Shown piece by piece: positions 32,571 through 40,795 of a stretch of DNA of 64,000 bases. The notes beneath the pieces are model-generated. The model searched no databases and was not told where the DNA came from. It saw only the letters and a list, made by a program, of their open reading frames with translations. The number at the start of each line of letters is the position of its first letter. Within the stretch, counting starts at the first letter, position 1. The stretch is from an uncultured Oscillospiraceae bacterium. GTDB lineage: Bacteria > Bacillota > Clostridia > Oscillospirales > Oscillospiraceae. The DNA lies in contig CANRDC010000002.1 of NCBI GenBank assembly GCA_947629245.1, positions 1 to 64,000 on the forward strand, given 5' to 3'. Made by a program: the position numbers and the translations under genes.

Positions 32571-33164
32571 ATGCCGTACGCTGACGAAGCACCCAAGACC
32601 CAGAAAGTCGTAGCCAAGCTTCCCAAGCCCAAACACTGGGAAGAATATACTACGCGAGAAAGCGCCGTTTTCCAGCCCATCAGAGCCGTACTGCAAGTCA
32701 TCCTCGAGAAAGACGGCGACCCCGTGCCCTACGAACTCTACCTGCGCGCCCCAAACCCTGACGCCGCCATGTGGTGTGCTTACGAGGCATTCAAGGCTTG
32801 GGAGCACCCGGAGGAATACTTGCAAGACAAGGACACCGAAGAAGGCTTTCATCAGCGCATGGACCTCTTCCCACAGATATATGTGGAGCAGGACCCGCCG
32901 AGCATGGGATACAAGATCACGGAGGACGAATGGGAAGAGGCATTACGGGACGCCAAACGACTCTCCCGGCAACTGGCAGGCTACAGGCTACGCATTGCAG
33001 GCATGCCTGAAAACCCCACCCTCTTCCGCCTTGAACGCCCCGGATGGAAGGATGTGAACCGCCACCAGTTCGGGGGAGGCAAAAAGATCCTCATGCCAAG
33101 CGACGAAGCAATCAAAGCAATCCAGGCAAGAAAGAACTACATCGACAGTAAAGCAAGCAAATGA
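32571..33164 (+). CDS. Unrecognised protein, 197 aa
   Basis: ATG 32571 lies 6 nt after a TAGTAT -10 (32559-32564); the -35 at 32536 is weak. The protein is charged and soluble, starting with a basic Pro-containing segment (KVVAKLPKPKHWEEY). No family is recognised. It overlaps the next gene by 4 bp. Position just before the fibre genes suggests a baseplate or tail role. Confidence 0.7.
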   Translation: MPYADEAPKTQKVVAKLPKPKHWEEYTTRESAVFQPIRAVLQVILEKDGDPVPYELYLRAPNPDAAMWCAYEAFKAWEHPEEYLQDKDTEEGFHQRMDLFPQIYVEQDPPSMGYKITEDEWEEALRDAKRLSRQLAGYRLRIAGMPENPTLFRLERPGWKDVNRHQFGGGKKILMPSDEAIKAIQARKNYIDSKASK

Positions 33165-33388
33165 CCGAAGCCCTCGAATCCTCTCTCGACCACGCATGGT
33201 TCCGACTCCACGCGAAATACCCAAATGTCTCCAAGGTGTTCTACAGTCAGCGTGGAGACAAGCTGCTCCTTGGTATGGACATCAAAGGGCACTACACGCA
33301 GGCCCTGATACCCGTGCACAATTTCTCCGACAAGGAGAAAGCCTGGGACACCGTGGAATACTTTCTGACCACCTACTGCAATGCCTGA
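33161..33388 (+). CDS. Small protein, 75 aa
   Basis: It overlaps both neighbours (ATGA upstream, 8 bp downstream). It is a mixed alpha/beta sequence with no membrane segment. No family is recognised. Its place immediately before the phase-variable fibre gene suggests a chaperone or adaptor role, but nothing shows this. Confidence 0.62.
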   Translation: MTEALESSLDHAWFRLHAKYPNVSKVFYSQRGDKLLLGMDIKGHYTQALIPVHNFSDKEKAWDTVEYFLTTYCNA

Positions 33389-33575
33389 AAGCACCTGGCC
33401 AGGTACCGTAGGACCCAAGGATGTTCCCAACGAGCTGAAACATCTTCCCGGCTTCGTGGTGACGTCCTATGGCAATGAGGTGAACTGGCTTGATGAGGAT
33501 GACATGAAAAACCTCGATGAGATCCTGGCGGATCTTGACAACATCCTGGCAGGTCATCCTGGTGGGGGGGGGTAG
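33381..33575 (+). CDS. N-terminal module of a tail-fibre-like gene, closed off at a G9 tract
   Basis: 64 aa as sequenced. MPESTWPGTVGPKDV opens a short domain ending in a helix (MKNLDEILADLDNILAG) and then HPGGGG, where a run of nine G (33564-33572) leads into TAG. The +1 frame (from the base after this frame's) carries on the same Gly/Ser linker and the LRR adhesin up to 34878. With eight or eleven G the two would be one protein of about 498 aa. The 64-aa piece is thus probably the virion-attachment end of a switchable fibre. Confidence 0.68.
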   Translation: MPESTWPGTVGPKDVPNELKHLPGFVVTSYGNEVNWLDEDDMKNLDEILADLDNILAGHPGGGG

Positions 33576-34878
33576 TTCTGGCGGTGGAGGCGAATCCGGC
33601 GGCGGAAGTGAATCAGGAGGAGGGGAGGAACAAAAGCCGATAGATGAGGAGCCTGTTGAGGGCGGAGGTGAGATGTGGTTAACGATTGAGACCACTGAGG
33701 ATGATGAATTGGTTGATTTATGCCAGTGTTTAAGAGGGTCTTCTAGGAATAAAGAAGTTATTGGAGGCCGTATTGACTGGGGAGATTCTAGTAAAATTAT
33801 ATACTTTAAGAAGGGGAAGACTTATCCTGATGCTCAGTTTCAGCATAAGTATAAAACGCCTGGCGAGCATATAATAAAGATCGGAGGTAAGATTGTATGG
33901 AGTAAACAAGGTAGTAGGACTAGGCCTGCTAAGGATGCGAGAAGAGTGTTGAAGATAATCACCATCCCGGAAGGTCAGGAATCTCCTATTTATGACATTG
34001 GCTATTATGCTTTTTACTGGGCACGAAAGCTTACTACAATTCCAGGAAATTTATTTGAGCATTGTACAGCAGTGGATTATTTGTTTGGTACTTTTTGGGG
34101 ATGCAATCAACTCAGTACAATCCCGGAAAACTTATTTGCGAGTTGTTTAAAAATGCAAAGCGTTAGTGATGTTTTTTGTGACTGCGAGAGATTAGCCACG
34201 ATCCCAGACAAGTTATTCGAGAAATGTACAGGCTTAACGGCATTTGATCAAAATTTTGTGGGTTGTACTGGAATCATTAGCATACCGGAAAGTTTGTTTA
34301 CGAATTGCACACAATTAAGGTATATAAGGGGTAATTTTTATAATTGTACTGGGCTGACTACAATTCCAGAAAATTTATTTGAAAACTGCACAGAATTAGT
34401 TTCACTTGAGGGTAACTTTCAGGGATGTTCCAATCTAGCTACAATACCAAAAGATTTATTTAAGAATTGTACGAAAGTGACGGACTTCTCGACTTGTTTT
34501 AGTGAGTGTGCTAACAAAGAAATTCCCAGTGAGCTTTTTGCACGTTGTCCTGAGGTAACAGATTTTTATGGCTGTTTTAGAAGTAATAAAAAGCTTACTG
34601 CAATCCCAGCAAATTTGTTCTCGACTTGCACAGAAGTGACAACTTTCGAAAGTTGCTTTGAGAGCTGCCCAAACATTACTGCGATTCCAGAAAATTTATT
34701 TGCTAATTGTAAAAAAGTAACAACCTTTCGTTGGTGCTTTTGCGATTGCACGAATATAGTTAGTGCAGTTCCAAGACTATGGGATACTCATAAAGCAACA
34801 GTTACAGAGGCTACCCAATGCTTCAATGATTGCACTAAGGCCTCTAATTTCGGCGAGATACCTGAGGATTGGAAGTAA
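33517..34878 (+). CDS. PKD plus leucine-rich-repeat adhesin, C-terminal module of the phase-variable fibre
   Basis: The frame is open from 33517 (453 aa), but its first 20 residues are an out-of-frame reading of the upstream gene. As sequenced, translation could start at ATG 33673 (MWLTIETTEDDELVDL, matching MELLIETTSDGQVVDL at 35200). The linker GGGSSGGGGESGGG is followed by a PKD-like domain (GRIDWGDSSK ... HKYKTPGEHIIKIGGKI) and about ten LRRs of the IPENLFxxCTxxxxF type. AT-rich codons differ from the GC-richer neighbours, hinting at separate acquisition. Likely a receptor-binding tip. Confidence 0.75.
   Translation: MRSWRILTTSWQVILVGGGSSGGGGESGGGSESGGGEEQKPIDEEPVEGGGEMWLTIETTEDDELVDLCQCLRGSSRNKEVIGGRIDWGDSSKIIYFKKGKTYPDAQFQHKYKTPGEHIIKIGGKIVWSKQGSRTRPAKDARRVLKIITIPEGQESPIYDIGYYAFYWARKLTTIPGNLFEHCTAVDYLFGTFWGCNQLSTIPENLFASCLKMQSVSDVFCDCERLATIPDKLFEKCTGLTAFDQNFVGCTGIISIPESLFTNCTQLRYIRGNFYNCTGLTTIPENLFENCTELVSLEGNFQGCSNLATIPKDLFKNCTKVTDFSTCFSECANKEIPSELFARCPEVTDFYGCFRSNKKLTAIPANLFSTCTEVTTFESCFESCPNITAIPENLFANCKKVTTFRWCFCDCTNIVSAVPRLWDTHKATVTEATQCFNDCTKASNFGEIPEDWK
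33564..33572 (+). repeat. Poly-G tract (9 G) at fibre module junction
   Basis: Nine G followed by TAG in the 33381 frame. Eight or eleven G would join the 33381 frame to the LRR frame. It has the position and length of known slipped-strand phase-variation tracts. Confidence 0.8.
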
Positions 34879-34880
34879 TC

Positions 34881-34909
34881 TTGCTAGACAGTTAATTCTT
34901 TGCTATAAT
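34881..34909 (+). promoter_or_regulatory. Leaderless-type promoter for 34916
   Basis: TTGCTA (34881-34886), 17 bp, TATAAT (34904-34909), 6 nt, ATG 34916. The -35 begins just after the stop of the upstream adhesin. Confidence 0.75.
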
Positions 34910-34915
34910 GGCTGC

Positions 34916-35200
34916 ATGCCAATTAAAACGGATAAGCTCTTTGTCAACGAGAAGGAATTGATCCTCGTTAAGACCTCGGATGACATACCGGCAGGCGGAG
35001 GTACGCCTCTGTTGACACTGGAGGAGCATATGAAGCTGGCAAAGTATCTGCGCGACAGGCAGACCTGGATTGCCGTGGCAGATGCGGATGCGGGAGGAGG
35101 CACAGGGACGAATCCTGGAGGCACGACTGGCGGGACAACCGGTGGTGAAGGAGGAGGAGAAACTGATCCTGGAGATGACCCCATTGCTGGGGGGGGGTAA
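34916..35200 (+). CDS. N-terminal module of a second fibre-like gene, closed off at a G9 tract
   Basis: 94 aa from ATG 34916, set by the promoter. MPIKTDKLFVNEKEL resembles the MPI starts of the genes at 45614 and 46492. A helix (LTLEEHMKLAKYLRDR) and a Gly/Thr-rich linker follow, ending in DDPIAGGG and TAA directly after nine G (35189-35197). Ten G (or seven) would fuse it in frame to the LRR protein at 35200, which now starts on the ATG overlapping this stop (TAATG). The two proteins may be coupled, fused or separate depending on tract length. Confidence 0.72.
   Translation: MPIKTDKLFVNEKELILVKTSDDIPAGGGTPLLTLEEHMKLAKYLRDRQTWIAVADADAGGGTGTNPGGTTGGTTGGEGGGETDPGDDPIAGGG
35189..35197 (+). repeat. 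Poly-G tract (9 G) at second fibre module junction
   Basis: Nine G followed by TAATGG. Ten or seven G would read through into MELLIETTSD of the LRR gene. Confidence 0.8.
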
Positions 35201-36012
35201 TGGAGTTATTGATTGAGACTACGAGTGATGGGCAGGTTGTGGATCTCGGGAAGTGCTTGGGTGGAACTTCCAGGAATTCAGAAGTAGTTGGAGGGACAAT
35301 CGATTGGGGGGATGAGAGCAGCACTGTAAAGTTTACAAATGGGGAGTATACTACTAATACGAAGTTCAGGCATACCTACACTAATCAAGGGGAACACACA
35401 ATAAAGATTAGTGGGAAGATTGGATGGGGGTGCAGCTTTGTAAGCTCTGGGGATGCTACTTTAGCAAGTAATGATATAAGAAAAGTATTAAAAGAAATTA
35501 TTATCCCGGAAGGTAAAGTATCACCAATTTATGATATTGGAATTTATGCTTTTCATTATGCGGCTAAATTAACATCTATTCCATCAGGTCTATTCGACAA
35601 CTGCACTCAGGTGACGACTTTTAGTTATTGTTTCGATTACTGTACCTCCCTCACATCTATTCCATCAGGCCTATTCGACAACTGCACTCAGGTGACGAGT
35701 TTCAGTTCTTGTTTCTACTATTGCACCTTCCTCACCACTATTCCATCAGGCTTATTTGACCATTGCACTCAGGTGACGACTTTCCATTCTTGTTTCGCCG
35801 ACTGCACCTCCCTCGCCTCCATTCCATTAGGCTTATTCGACAACTGTACCCTGGTGACGAGTTTCTATATGTGTTTCTTTGAGTGCAGATCTATAATTAG
35901 TGAAGTTCCAAAGCTTTGGGAAACGCATTCGAATGCTGAATACACGCACCAGTGTTTCTACAGGTGCACCAGCGCCGTCAATTACTTCTTCATCCCAGAA
36001 GCCTGGCGATAG
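35200..36012 (+). CDS. PKD plus leucine-rich-repeat adhesin, 270 aa
   Basis: The PKD-like domain (GTIDWGDESSTVKF ... HTYTNQGEHTIKISGKIGW) comes first, then four LRRs encoded by near-identical 81-bp DNA repeats (35572-35895), then the conserved ending LWETHSNAEYTHQCFYRC. Variable residues between repeats concentrate at the exposed positions of TxFxxCFxxCT. The ATG overlaps the stop of the upstream module. Likely a receptor-binding tip. Confidence 0.78.
   Translation: MELLIETTSDGQVVDLGKCLGGTSRNSEVVGGTIDWGDESSTVKFTNGEYTTNTKFRHTYTNQGEHTIKISGKIGWGCSFVSSGDATLASNDIRKVLKEIIIPEGKVSPIYDIGIYAFHYAAKLTSIPSGLFDNCTQVTTFSYCFDYCTSLTSIPSGLFDNCTQVTSFSSCFYYCTFLTTIPSGLFDHCTQVTTFHSCFADCTSLASIPLGLFDNCTLVTSFYMCFFECRSIISEVPKLWETHSNAEYTHQCFYRCTSAVNYFFIPEAWR
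35572..35895 (+). repeat. Four 81-bp in-frame tandem repeats
   Basis: Units start at 35572, 35653, 35734 and 35815. Each encodes one 27-residue LRR. DNA identity is far higher than between LRRs of the neighbouring genes, and changes cluster in the codons after gtgacgas and after tgttts. This suggests recent expansion and potential copy-number change. Confidence 0.88.
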
Positions 36013-36035
36013 CCAGCCATACCCTTTCCATTGTT

Positions 36036-36896
36036 ATGCGAATAGAAAACATAGGATACCTGAATACATTGTTGTATAGCCTGCCGGACGGGCGCCTCGT
36101 AGCGGCCCCGATCATGCCGTCAGACACTGAATATAAATACTCAGCATCCAGATGCCGGGTAACAGCCAAGGGCGAGCTTATTAAGCACAAGAAGTACACC
36201 TACTTCATCAAGCCGCCCACCTATCATGAAATCACCAGCGCACAGTACAGAAAAGCAGCGCGAGCAAACAAGCGCTTCCTTGACAAGAAAGTATGCGGGC
36301 ATGGAAAGCCGGATGTGATCTGGCCTGTAGGCTCTACGCAATTCTGGACGTACTGGCTACTCTGTGCCGTCAAGCGCGGCGCCAAGGTCATCCGCTTCTT
36401 CTACGGCGGAGACCCATTCACCCATAAGGAATTGCATTTCAACTTCATGGGATTTCTCTTCGAGTTCGCCTGCATGAAGACGGACAACAAGATATTCCAC
36501 GAGATCAAGAACCGTCTCCAGTACAGTTTCCTCAAGCCTGACTGGGACGTCATAGGTGATCTTACCGAGTTCCCGGAAGACATCCAGATCCACATCTGGA
36601 CGGCGAATACGGAAGACATCAACAGCATGAATACGTACATCTGGGATCTGGATAACGGAGCATTGAGAAACTCCATAGCTATTATCAGCGAGACCCAGTC
36701 GTACTTGGACCTTCCGTTGTTCTGTCCTTACCGCGTCATCTATTGCTGGGAGGAAGAAGACATGGAAGGAGCCATCACAGAAATGGAGGTCGCCCCGAAG
36801 ATGGGACTCGACCCCCATGGATTTGAGAAACAGGAATGGAAGGTAAAGCTTCCTAAAGGCGCCTGCGACTTGTGGCGCCAAGGTACTGAAAAATAG
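36036..36896 (+). CDS. Unrecognised protein, 286 aa
   Basis: ATG 36036 is chosen; the frame extends upstream into the adhesin. It has a basic N-terminal third (YRKAARANKRFLDKKV) and a mixed alpha/beta remainder with many Trp and Phe. KVIRFFYGGDPF and AIISETQSYLDLPLFC could belong to an alpha/beta nucleotide-binding or phage-metabolic fold, but no family is assigned. Confidence 0.7.
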   Translation: MRIENIGYLNTLLYSLPDGRLVAAPIMPSDTEYKYSASRCRVTAKGELIKHKKYTYFIKPPTYHEITSAQYRKAARANKRFLDKKVCGHGKPDVIWPVGSTQFWTYWLLCAVKRGAKVIRFFYGGDPFTHKELHFNFMGFLFEFACMKTDNKIFHEIKNRLQYSFLKPDWDVIGDLTEFPEDIQIHIWTANTEDINSMNTYIWDLDNGALRNSIAIISETQSYLDLPLFCPYRVIYCWEEEDMEGAITEMEVAPKMGLDPHGFEKQEWKVKLPKGACDLWRQGTEK

Positions 36897-36908
36897 TACC
36901 GTACGTGC

Positions 36909-36988
36909 GCTATATATAATTGAGGGGTAGCCCGTTAATTACGACGGGCTCCGACCCTCATAACTCAATCTAGATTGAATTATATATT
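36909..36988. promoter_or_regulatory. Hairpin-rich control region upstream of 36995
   Basis: A TATATATAATTG element is followed by a nested hairpin (gaggggt-agcccgt ... acgggct-ccgaccctc) and then the palindrome tcaatctagattga with ATTATATATTG. A similar TATATAATTG-plus-hairpin arrangement precedes the gene at 40201, suggesting a shared regulatory design. Confidence 0.55.
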
Positions 36989-36994
36989 GTTATT

Positions 36995-38029
36995 ATGCAA
37001 AACAATACCAACGACAAGGCCCATAAGGGGACAAGCAATAAGGGTAATAACAACAACAACGACAACACATTCTGTGTGCCGCTGATAGCTGGAGTAGTTG
37101 ACATGCCGGTGTTTGGAGCGTCCAAGACATTCATGCACGTCATGTCGATTGCTGGATTGAAGCACATTCAGGAAGATGGCAGCAGCCGTCTGGAGATCCT
37201 GTATGTCTTCGGAGAACCGGAGCTCGAAAGAGCGCTCAACCGCCAACCAGGACATCGCTCTCTCCCGGCTCATTCGGAGGGGTCAGTGAAGATGTTCTCA
37301 TTCAAGAAGTTCAATCGCTTCAAGAGAGTGCAGCCTGTTGTGATCAACATGCAGCGCATTTATCGCGATGGAAAAGAGAAAGCCGACCTGCACCTGCGTG
37401 TAGGTGTGATCTGCGCGAACAAGCGTGGACGTTATCACGTTAATAACGATACAGTTACCAGCGCGGATAACTATGAAATCCACGTATGGAAAGTTCGCGA
37501 CACCAAGATGATTGATTCCATGAACGCATTCTGCCAGACTGAGATGTGGGTGCCGAAATCCTACATCGTGAAAGAGTCTGACGGCAATGGCGGAACAATC
37601 GATATCGAGGTGGATCACCCGATCGCACATGCCATCTCCACCGGGGAAGCCAGGATCGAATTCGGAGACGAATCCGATGAGCAGCTCGTAAAGGCCGCTA
37701 GCAAGCCCGTGAAGGCGTCTGCACCTGCCAAGAAGGTAGAGACAGCCAAGAAGGAGGAAACGGCCCCTGTGGACCGTTCTGGACTCGTTTTGGACGACAG
37801 GACGATCCAGATGGTGAACCAGGCATTGTTCCGCTACGGACTCAATGTCTCGGTGGACGTCCTGAGAAATCAGGTCGTGGTGCACCGGGTAGTGAAGAGC
37901 GCACAGCGTGCAAAGCGCAGTGAGCAACCGGCAGAGCCGGAGCTGGTGAATCGGGAATTGGAAGCTGAGATGGGCAACGTAGGAAGCCATCTCGGATCCA
38001 TCCTGGACAAGGCTGTGGCCGCCAGCTAA
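36995..38029 (+). CDS. Unrecognised two-domain protein, 344 aa
   Basis: The N-terminus is Asn-rich and disordered (NKGNNNNNDNTF). A globular domain spans about 28-225. A Lys/Ala linker (KASAPAKKVETAKKEE) leads to a small C-terminal helical domain. Layout and control (long leader hairpin, strong terminator) suggest an abundant protein, perhaps DNA-binding. No family is recognised. Confidence 0.7.
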   Translation: MQNNTNDKAHKGTSNKGNNNNNDNTFCVPLIAGVVDMPVFGASKTFMHVMSIAGLKHIQEDGSSRLEILYVFGEPELERALNRQPGHRSLPAHSEGSVKMFSFKKFNRFKRVQPVVINMQRIYRDGKEKADLHLRVGVICANKRGRYHVNNDTVTSADNYEIHVWKVRDTKMIDSMNAFCQTEMWVPKSYIVKESDGNGGTIDIEVDHPIAHAISTGEARIEFGDESDEQLVKAASKPVKASAPAKKVETAKKEETAPVDRSGLVLDDRTIQMVNQALFRYGLNVSVDVLRNQVVVHRVVKSAQRAKRSEQPAEPELVNRELEAEMGNVGSHLGSILDKAVAAS

Positions 38030-38041
38030 AAGAAAGCTAAC

Positions 38042-38076
38042 AGCGGCGAGGGAACAAACCCCTCGCCGCTTTTTTA
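38042..38076 (+). terminator. Rho-independent terminator
   Basis: agcggcgaggg (38042-38052) pairs with ccctcgccgct (38060-38070) and runs into a tract of seven T. Confidence 0.9.
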
Positions 38077-38084
38077 TCTAGCCT

Positions 38085-38795
38085 ATGGATATTGCTATCA
38101 ACAACCAGTTCAATCTCCGCTATCCGTTGACAGCGAGAGATCAAGTGAATGTACACTGCACACCCGTAAGGCGCAGAATGCCGAAGGACAAAAGGAAAGG
38201 TGAGAAGATCAAGGTCAACTTGTGTCTCGCCATCCCGGACGTTCGATTCCAGGTAGCGCTCAATGCGGTCAGGCAGGATTCAGAGGACTACGATGAGTTC
38301 TATGGCCTCACCTATGGTCCGGAAGAATATCGCCGCCCGTATGAAGAAGCCTACAGGGAGGCCTTCCTCCTGGGGTGCGGCGAGGCTGTGTTTGGCAGCA
38401 TGTACGCCCAGGAGCAGGCAGGATATGCCATCACACGCCCGGCATTCATGCCCACGATCTTCATGGTCAACGCCTGGTCGGAGATCTATGCCGAGGAAGA
38501 GGCATGGGATCGAACCAGTCATACTGAGAACGTGTGGTACATGAAATACAGCGACCTGGTATCGCAGATGCAGAATGTGAGCAAGGTGCCCATGACTGTA
38601 TCGTCAATTCAGGCAGGAATTGCCATGCTGACGCTCCAACGAGAGTTTGATTCCAAGGAGCACGAACAAGCCGTCAGATCCATGCTGAGAAAATACAGCT
38701 GGATAACCCGTGACGAGGCCATCCAGATCCTCGGGCGCTGGCGCCAAGCAAACTGGAACTTATTAACAATGAACAATATCGGAATATATGCTTAA
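38085..38795 (+). CDS. Unrecognised protein, 236 aa
   Basis: The first ATG after the terminator. It is soluble, with a Glu/Tyr-rich central part (YGPEEYRRPYEEAYREAF). No family is recognised. It overlaps the next gene by 8 bp. Confidence 0.7.
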   Translation: MDIAINNQFNLRYPLTARDQVNVHCTPVRRRMPKDKRKGEKIKVNLCLAIPDVRFQVALNAVRQDSEDYDEFYGLTYGPEEYRRPYEEAYREAFLLGCGEAVFGSMYAQEQAGYAITRPAFMPTIFMVNAWSEIYAEEEAWDRTSHTENVWYMKYSDLVSQMQNVSKVPMTVSSIQAGIAMLTLQREFDSKEHEQAVRSMLRKYSWITRDEAIQILGRWRQANWNLLTMNNIGIYA

Positions 38796-39630
38796 AGAAA
38801 TCATAGAGAACCCATTCATGTATGACACCCACGTCACCGTCACCAAGGAAGGACGTGCACTTTTCACACTGGACGACATGTGTGAAATCTCGAGCGATGT
38901 ATTCGGCCTCTCCAAGACAGGGGACGTGCCGCTTCACTTTGTCTTCTACGACAACATGATCTACGTAGCGGCCGTAGAATTGGCGGCAGCGACAGGACGC
39001 ACCACGACAGCCGCATGCAACTGCGCCATCAGCTACAACACGGAACACACGCGTAAGTTTGCCGTGGCCGCCACATATGACACACATGGTGTATGGCTCA
39101 GGGCGACAGGCAAAGGCAAATACAGGAGTTACGTAGCGAGAACTGTTGCATTCCTGGATCTCCCGACCGCATTCAAATTCGTGGAGCGGCAGCAGCACAG
39201 ATTCTTCTCGATTGCTGACCCGGAGAAAGATGCAGCGCCTAAGATCGTGCATGCATTAGTTGAGCACAACAAGAAGCAGCCGAATCCTGACAAGCCCATC
39301 TGGAGAACGCTTGCCTATGTTTCCCCGGATGGTATGTTCCTGGGGCTCAATCCGGGCAACAAGCCATGTCCGACTGAGAAGCAGGCAATACACCGCATCC
39401 TGGAATCCGGGTGGACACCGAATGACGGGCCCATTCACCTGTACCAGAACGATGTGGTGCCGAGGCGGGAGAAGCACGGGAAGAAGAAGCGCCAGATGCA
39501 GTTGGAGCAGCAACCCAAGCAGGTTGTTGAAAAACACGTGCCGCAGGTAATCAATAAGCCGGATCCTCGTCCGGAGGTGACGATTATTGTACCGCGTGGT
39601 ATAATCGTTCGTGTCCAGTATGAGTCCTGA
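38788..39630 (+). CDS. Unrecognised protein, 280 aa
   Basis: A globular N-terminal part (about 1-210) is followed by a basic, Gln-rich helix (KHGKKKRQMQLEQQPKQVV) and a short beta tail (EVTIIVPRGIIVRVQYES). No family is recognised. It is co-transcribed with 38085. The promoter of 39620 lies inside its 3' end. Confidence 0.7.
   Translation: MLKEIIENPFMYDTHVTVTKEGRALFTLDDMCEISSDVFGLSKTGDVPLHFVFYDNMIYVAAVELAAATGRTTTAACNCAISYNTEHTRKFAVAATYDTHGVWLRATGKGKYRSYVARTVAFLDLPTAFKFVERQQHRFFSIADPEKDAAPKIVHALVEHNKKQPNPDKPIWRTLAYVSPDGMFLGLNPGNKPCPTEKQAIHRILESGWTPNDGPIHLYQNDVVPRREKHGKKKRQMQLEQQPKQVVEKHVPQVINKPDPRPEVTIIVPRGIIVRVQYES
39577..39605 (+). promoter_or_regulatory. Promoter for 39620
   Basis: GTGACG (39577-39582), 17 bp, consensus TATAAT (39600-39605), 14 nt to ATG 39620. 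Confidence 0.55.
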
Positions 39631-40114
39631 TGAGTTTGCGAAAAGCATTGTCAAGAGATACGGCGAACCGTACACCACGAACGCCAGGTGCCTGAGCTAT
39701 CTCCACAAGAGGTGCAATGAGGCAGCTATTGTATACGAGCAATGGGGATGTGACGTAAGGGCTATGGATCTGCCGATGCGCCTTGTCTTTAACGAGGTGG
39801 TTGCCGCCAACACGAACCTGCTGCTGGACGCAGGACTGGAGGTGCCGGACGCAGCATCACACAAGCTCATGTCCCCGGTCCTGGACTTCCGCAGCCCTGA
39901 TTGTTTCACGGAGGACAACGAGGTATTGCAATACCATGCACAGCTCGAGAAGATCGTATGGGACAAATTGAAGGGGTACGGCAACGCAGACCAGAGCGGG
40001 GTCGACATCGTTATCGATCTGCCCATCTATTACGACGTCTGGCTCCAGATTGTGACAGGATGGGACAATCCTGAGACAATCGTCAAGGAGCAGCTCGAGG
40101 ATGGAATAGTATAG
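39620..40114 (+). CDS. Unrecognised protein, 164 aa
   Basis: ATG 39620 is preferred over a GTG at 39611. It is soluble and mostly helical, ending in an acidic segment (NPETIVKEQLEDGIV). No family is recognised. It overlaps the upstream stop by 11 bp. Confidence 0.68.
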   Translation: MSPDEFAKSIVKRYGEPYTTNARCLSYLHKRCNEAAIVYEQWGCDVRAMDLPMRLVFNEVVAANTNLLLDAGLEVPDAASHKLMSPVLDFRSPDCFTEDNEVLQYHAQLEKIVWDKLKGYGNADQSGVDIVIDLPIYYDVWLQIVTGWDNPETIVKEQLEDGIV

Positions 40115-40141
40115 CGAAAATCTAAGGTTAAATGGGTTATA

Positions 40142-40180
40142 TATAATTGTAGGGAGTTATGTTTACTCCCTACAATTATA
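40142..40180. promoter_or_regulatory. Perfect 16-bp inverted repeat in the leader of 40201
   Basis: tataattgtagggagt (40142-40157) and actccctacaattata (40165-40180) pair perfectly. The left arm begins with TATAAT. It could be an operator over a promoter or a leader hairpin. Confidence 0.75.
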
Positions 40181-40200
40181 ACCAAACCATAACACACACT

Positions 40201-40707
40201 ATGACTATTTCTGAAATACTTACGTTAGCAGTAGATGTCCATCTTCGCAGTGTAGAGTCCTACAACAAGGAACTCTCTGTCAATGAGAAGAATCGTCTGC
40301 TTCGCATCTGGAACAATCAGATTGGCTATTACAAGCTCCTTCCCAAGGGACGTCGCCCGATACGTTTTATTGTCCGAGAGAATCCGGATAACACAGGCGC
40401 CATGGGGATCTTTGAGATAGAGCTTACGAAACACGATGACATAACTGGCCTCTCGAGGGAGATGCTGCGTTATCTCACTGCTCGCGGAATCTCGAAACAG
40501 GGAATCCGTAGAATCCTCCATATGGATGCGCACAAGATCATCACAATGGTGGATCTGCTGGACGAATGTCCGAACAACAATGGCACAGCCATTAACCAGC
40601 GCATCTACGTCATCCTCGATATGCTCAATGCGATATTGGGGAATGACAGATGGAATGAGTATCTCGGGGCCACCATGACCGAGGAACTGGCAATAGCCGG
40701 TAAATAA
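40201..40707 (+). CDS. Unrecognised protein, 168 aa
   Basis: ATG 40201 is chosen because the longer frame from 40159 lies inside the leader hairpin. It is helical and soluble (LTLAVDVHLRSVESYNKEL). No family is recognised. It is the last gene before the structured-RNA array. Confidence 0.68.
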   Translation: MTISEILTLAVDVHLRSVESYNKELSVNEKNRLLRIWNNQIGYYKLLPKGRRPIRFIVRENPDNTGAMGIFEIELTKHDDITGLSREMLRYLTARGISKQGIRRILHMDAHKIITMVDLLDECPNNNGTAINQRIYVILDMLNAILGNDRWNEYLGATMTEELAIAGK

Positions 40708-40713
40708 AAATCT

Positions 40714-40785
40714 GATGGGCAGCCATGCATTATAATTGACATAAGCTTAGTAGGGGTGAGTTGCTCCTACGCATGGCTGCCCATC
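40714..40785. ncRNA. Structured element 1 of a four-element array
   Basis: A 15-bp perfect outer stem (gatgggcagccatgc / gcatggctgcccatc) encloses an inner hairpin gtagggg-tgagttg-ctcctac. The internal segment contains cataag. It shares core and right arm with element 4. Confidence 0.7.
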
Positions 40786-40795
40786 TATCACCTTT

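Noticed and set aside
33564-33575. Simple sequencing error in the poly-G run
   Set aside because: Possible for one tract, but two independent G9 tracts at the same kind of junction, and a G7 in a third adhesin, make a biological switch more likely. An error cannot be excluded without reads.
35572-35895. Regularly spaced repeats that look like a CRISPR array
   Set aside because: The 81-bp units are contiguous coding DNA for LRRs in an open frame, with no unique spacers between short palindromic repeats.
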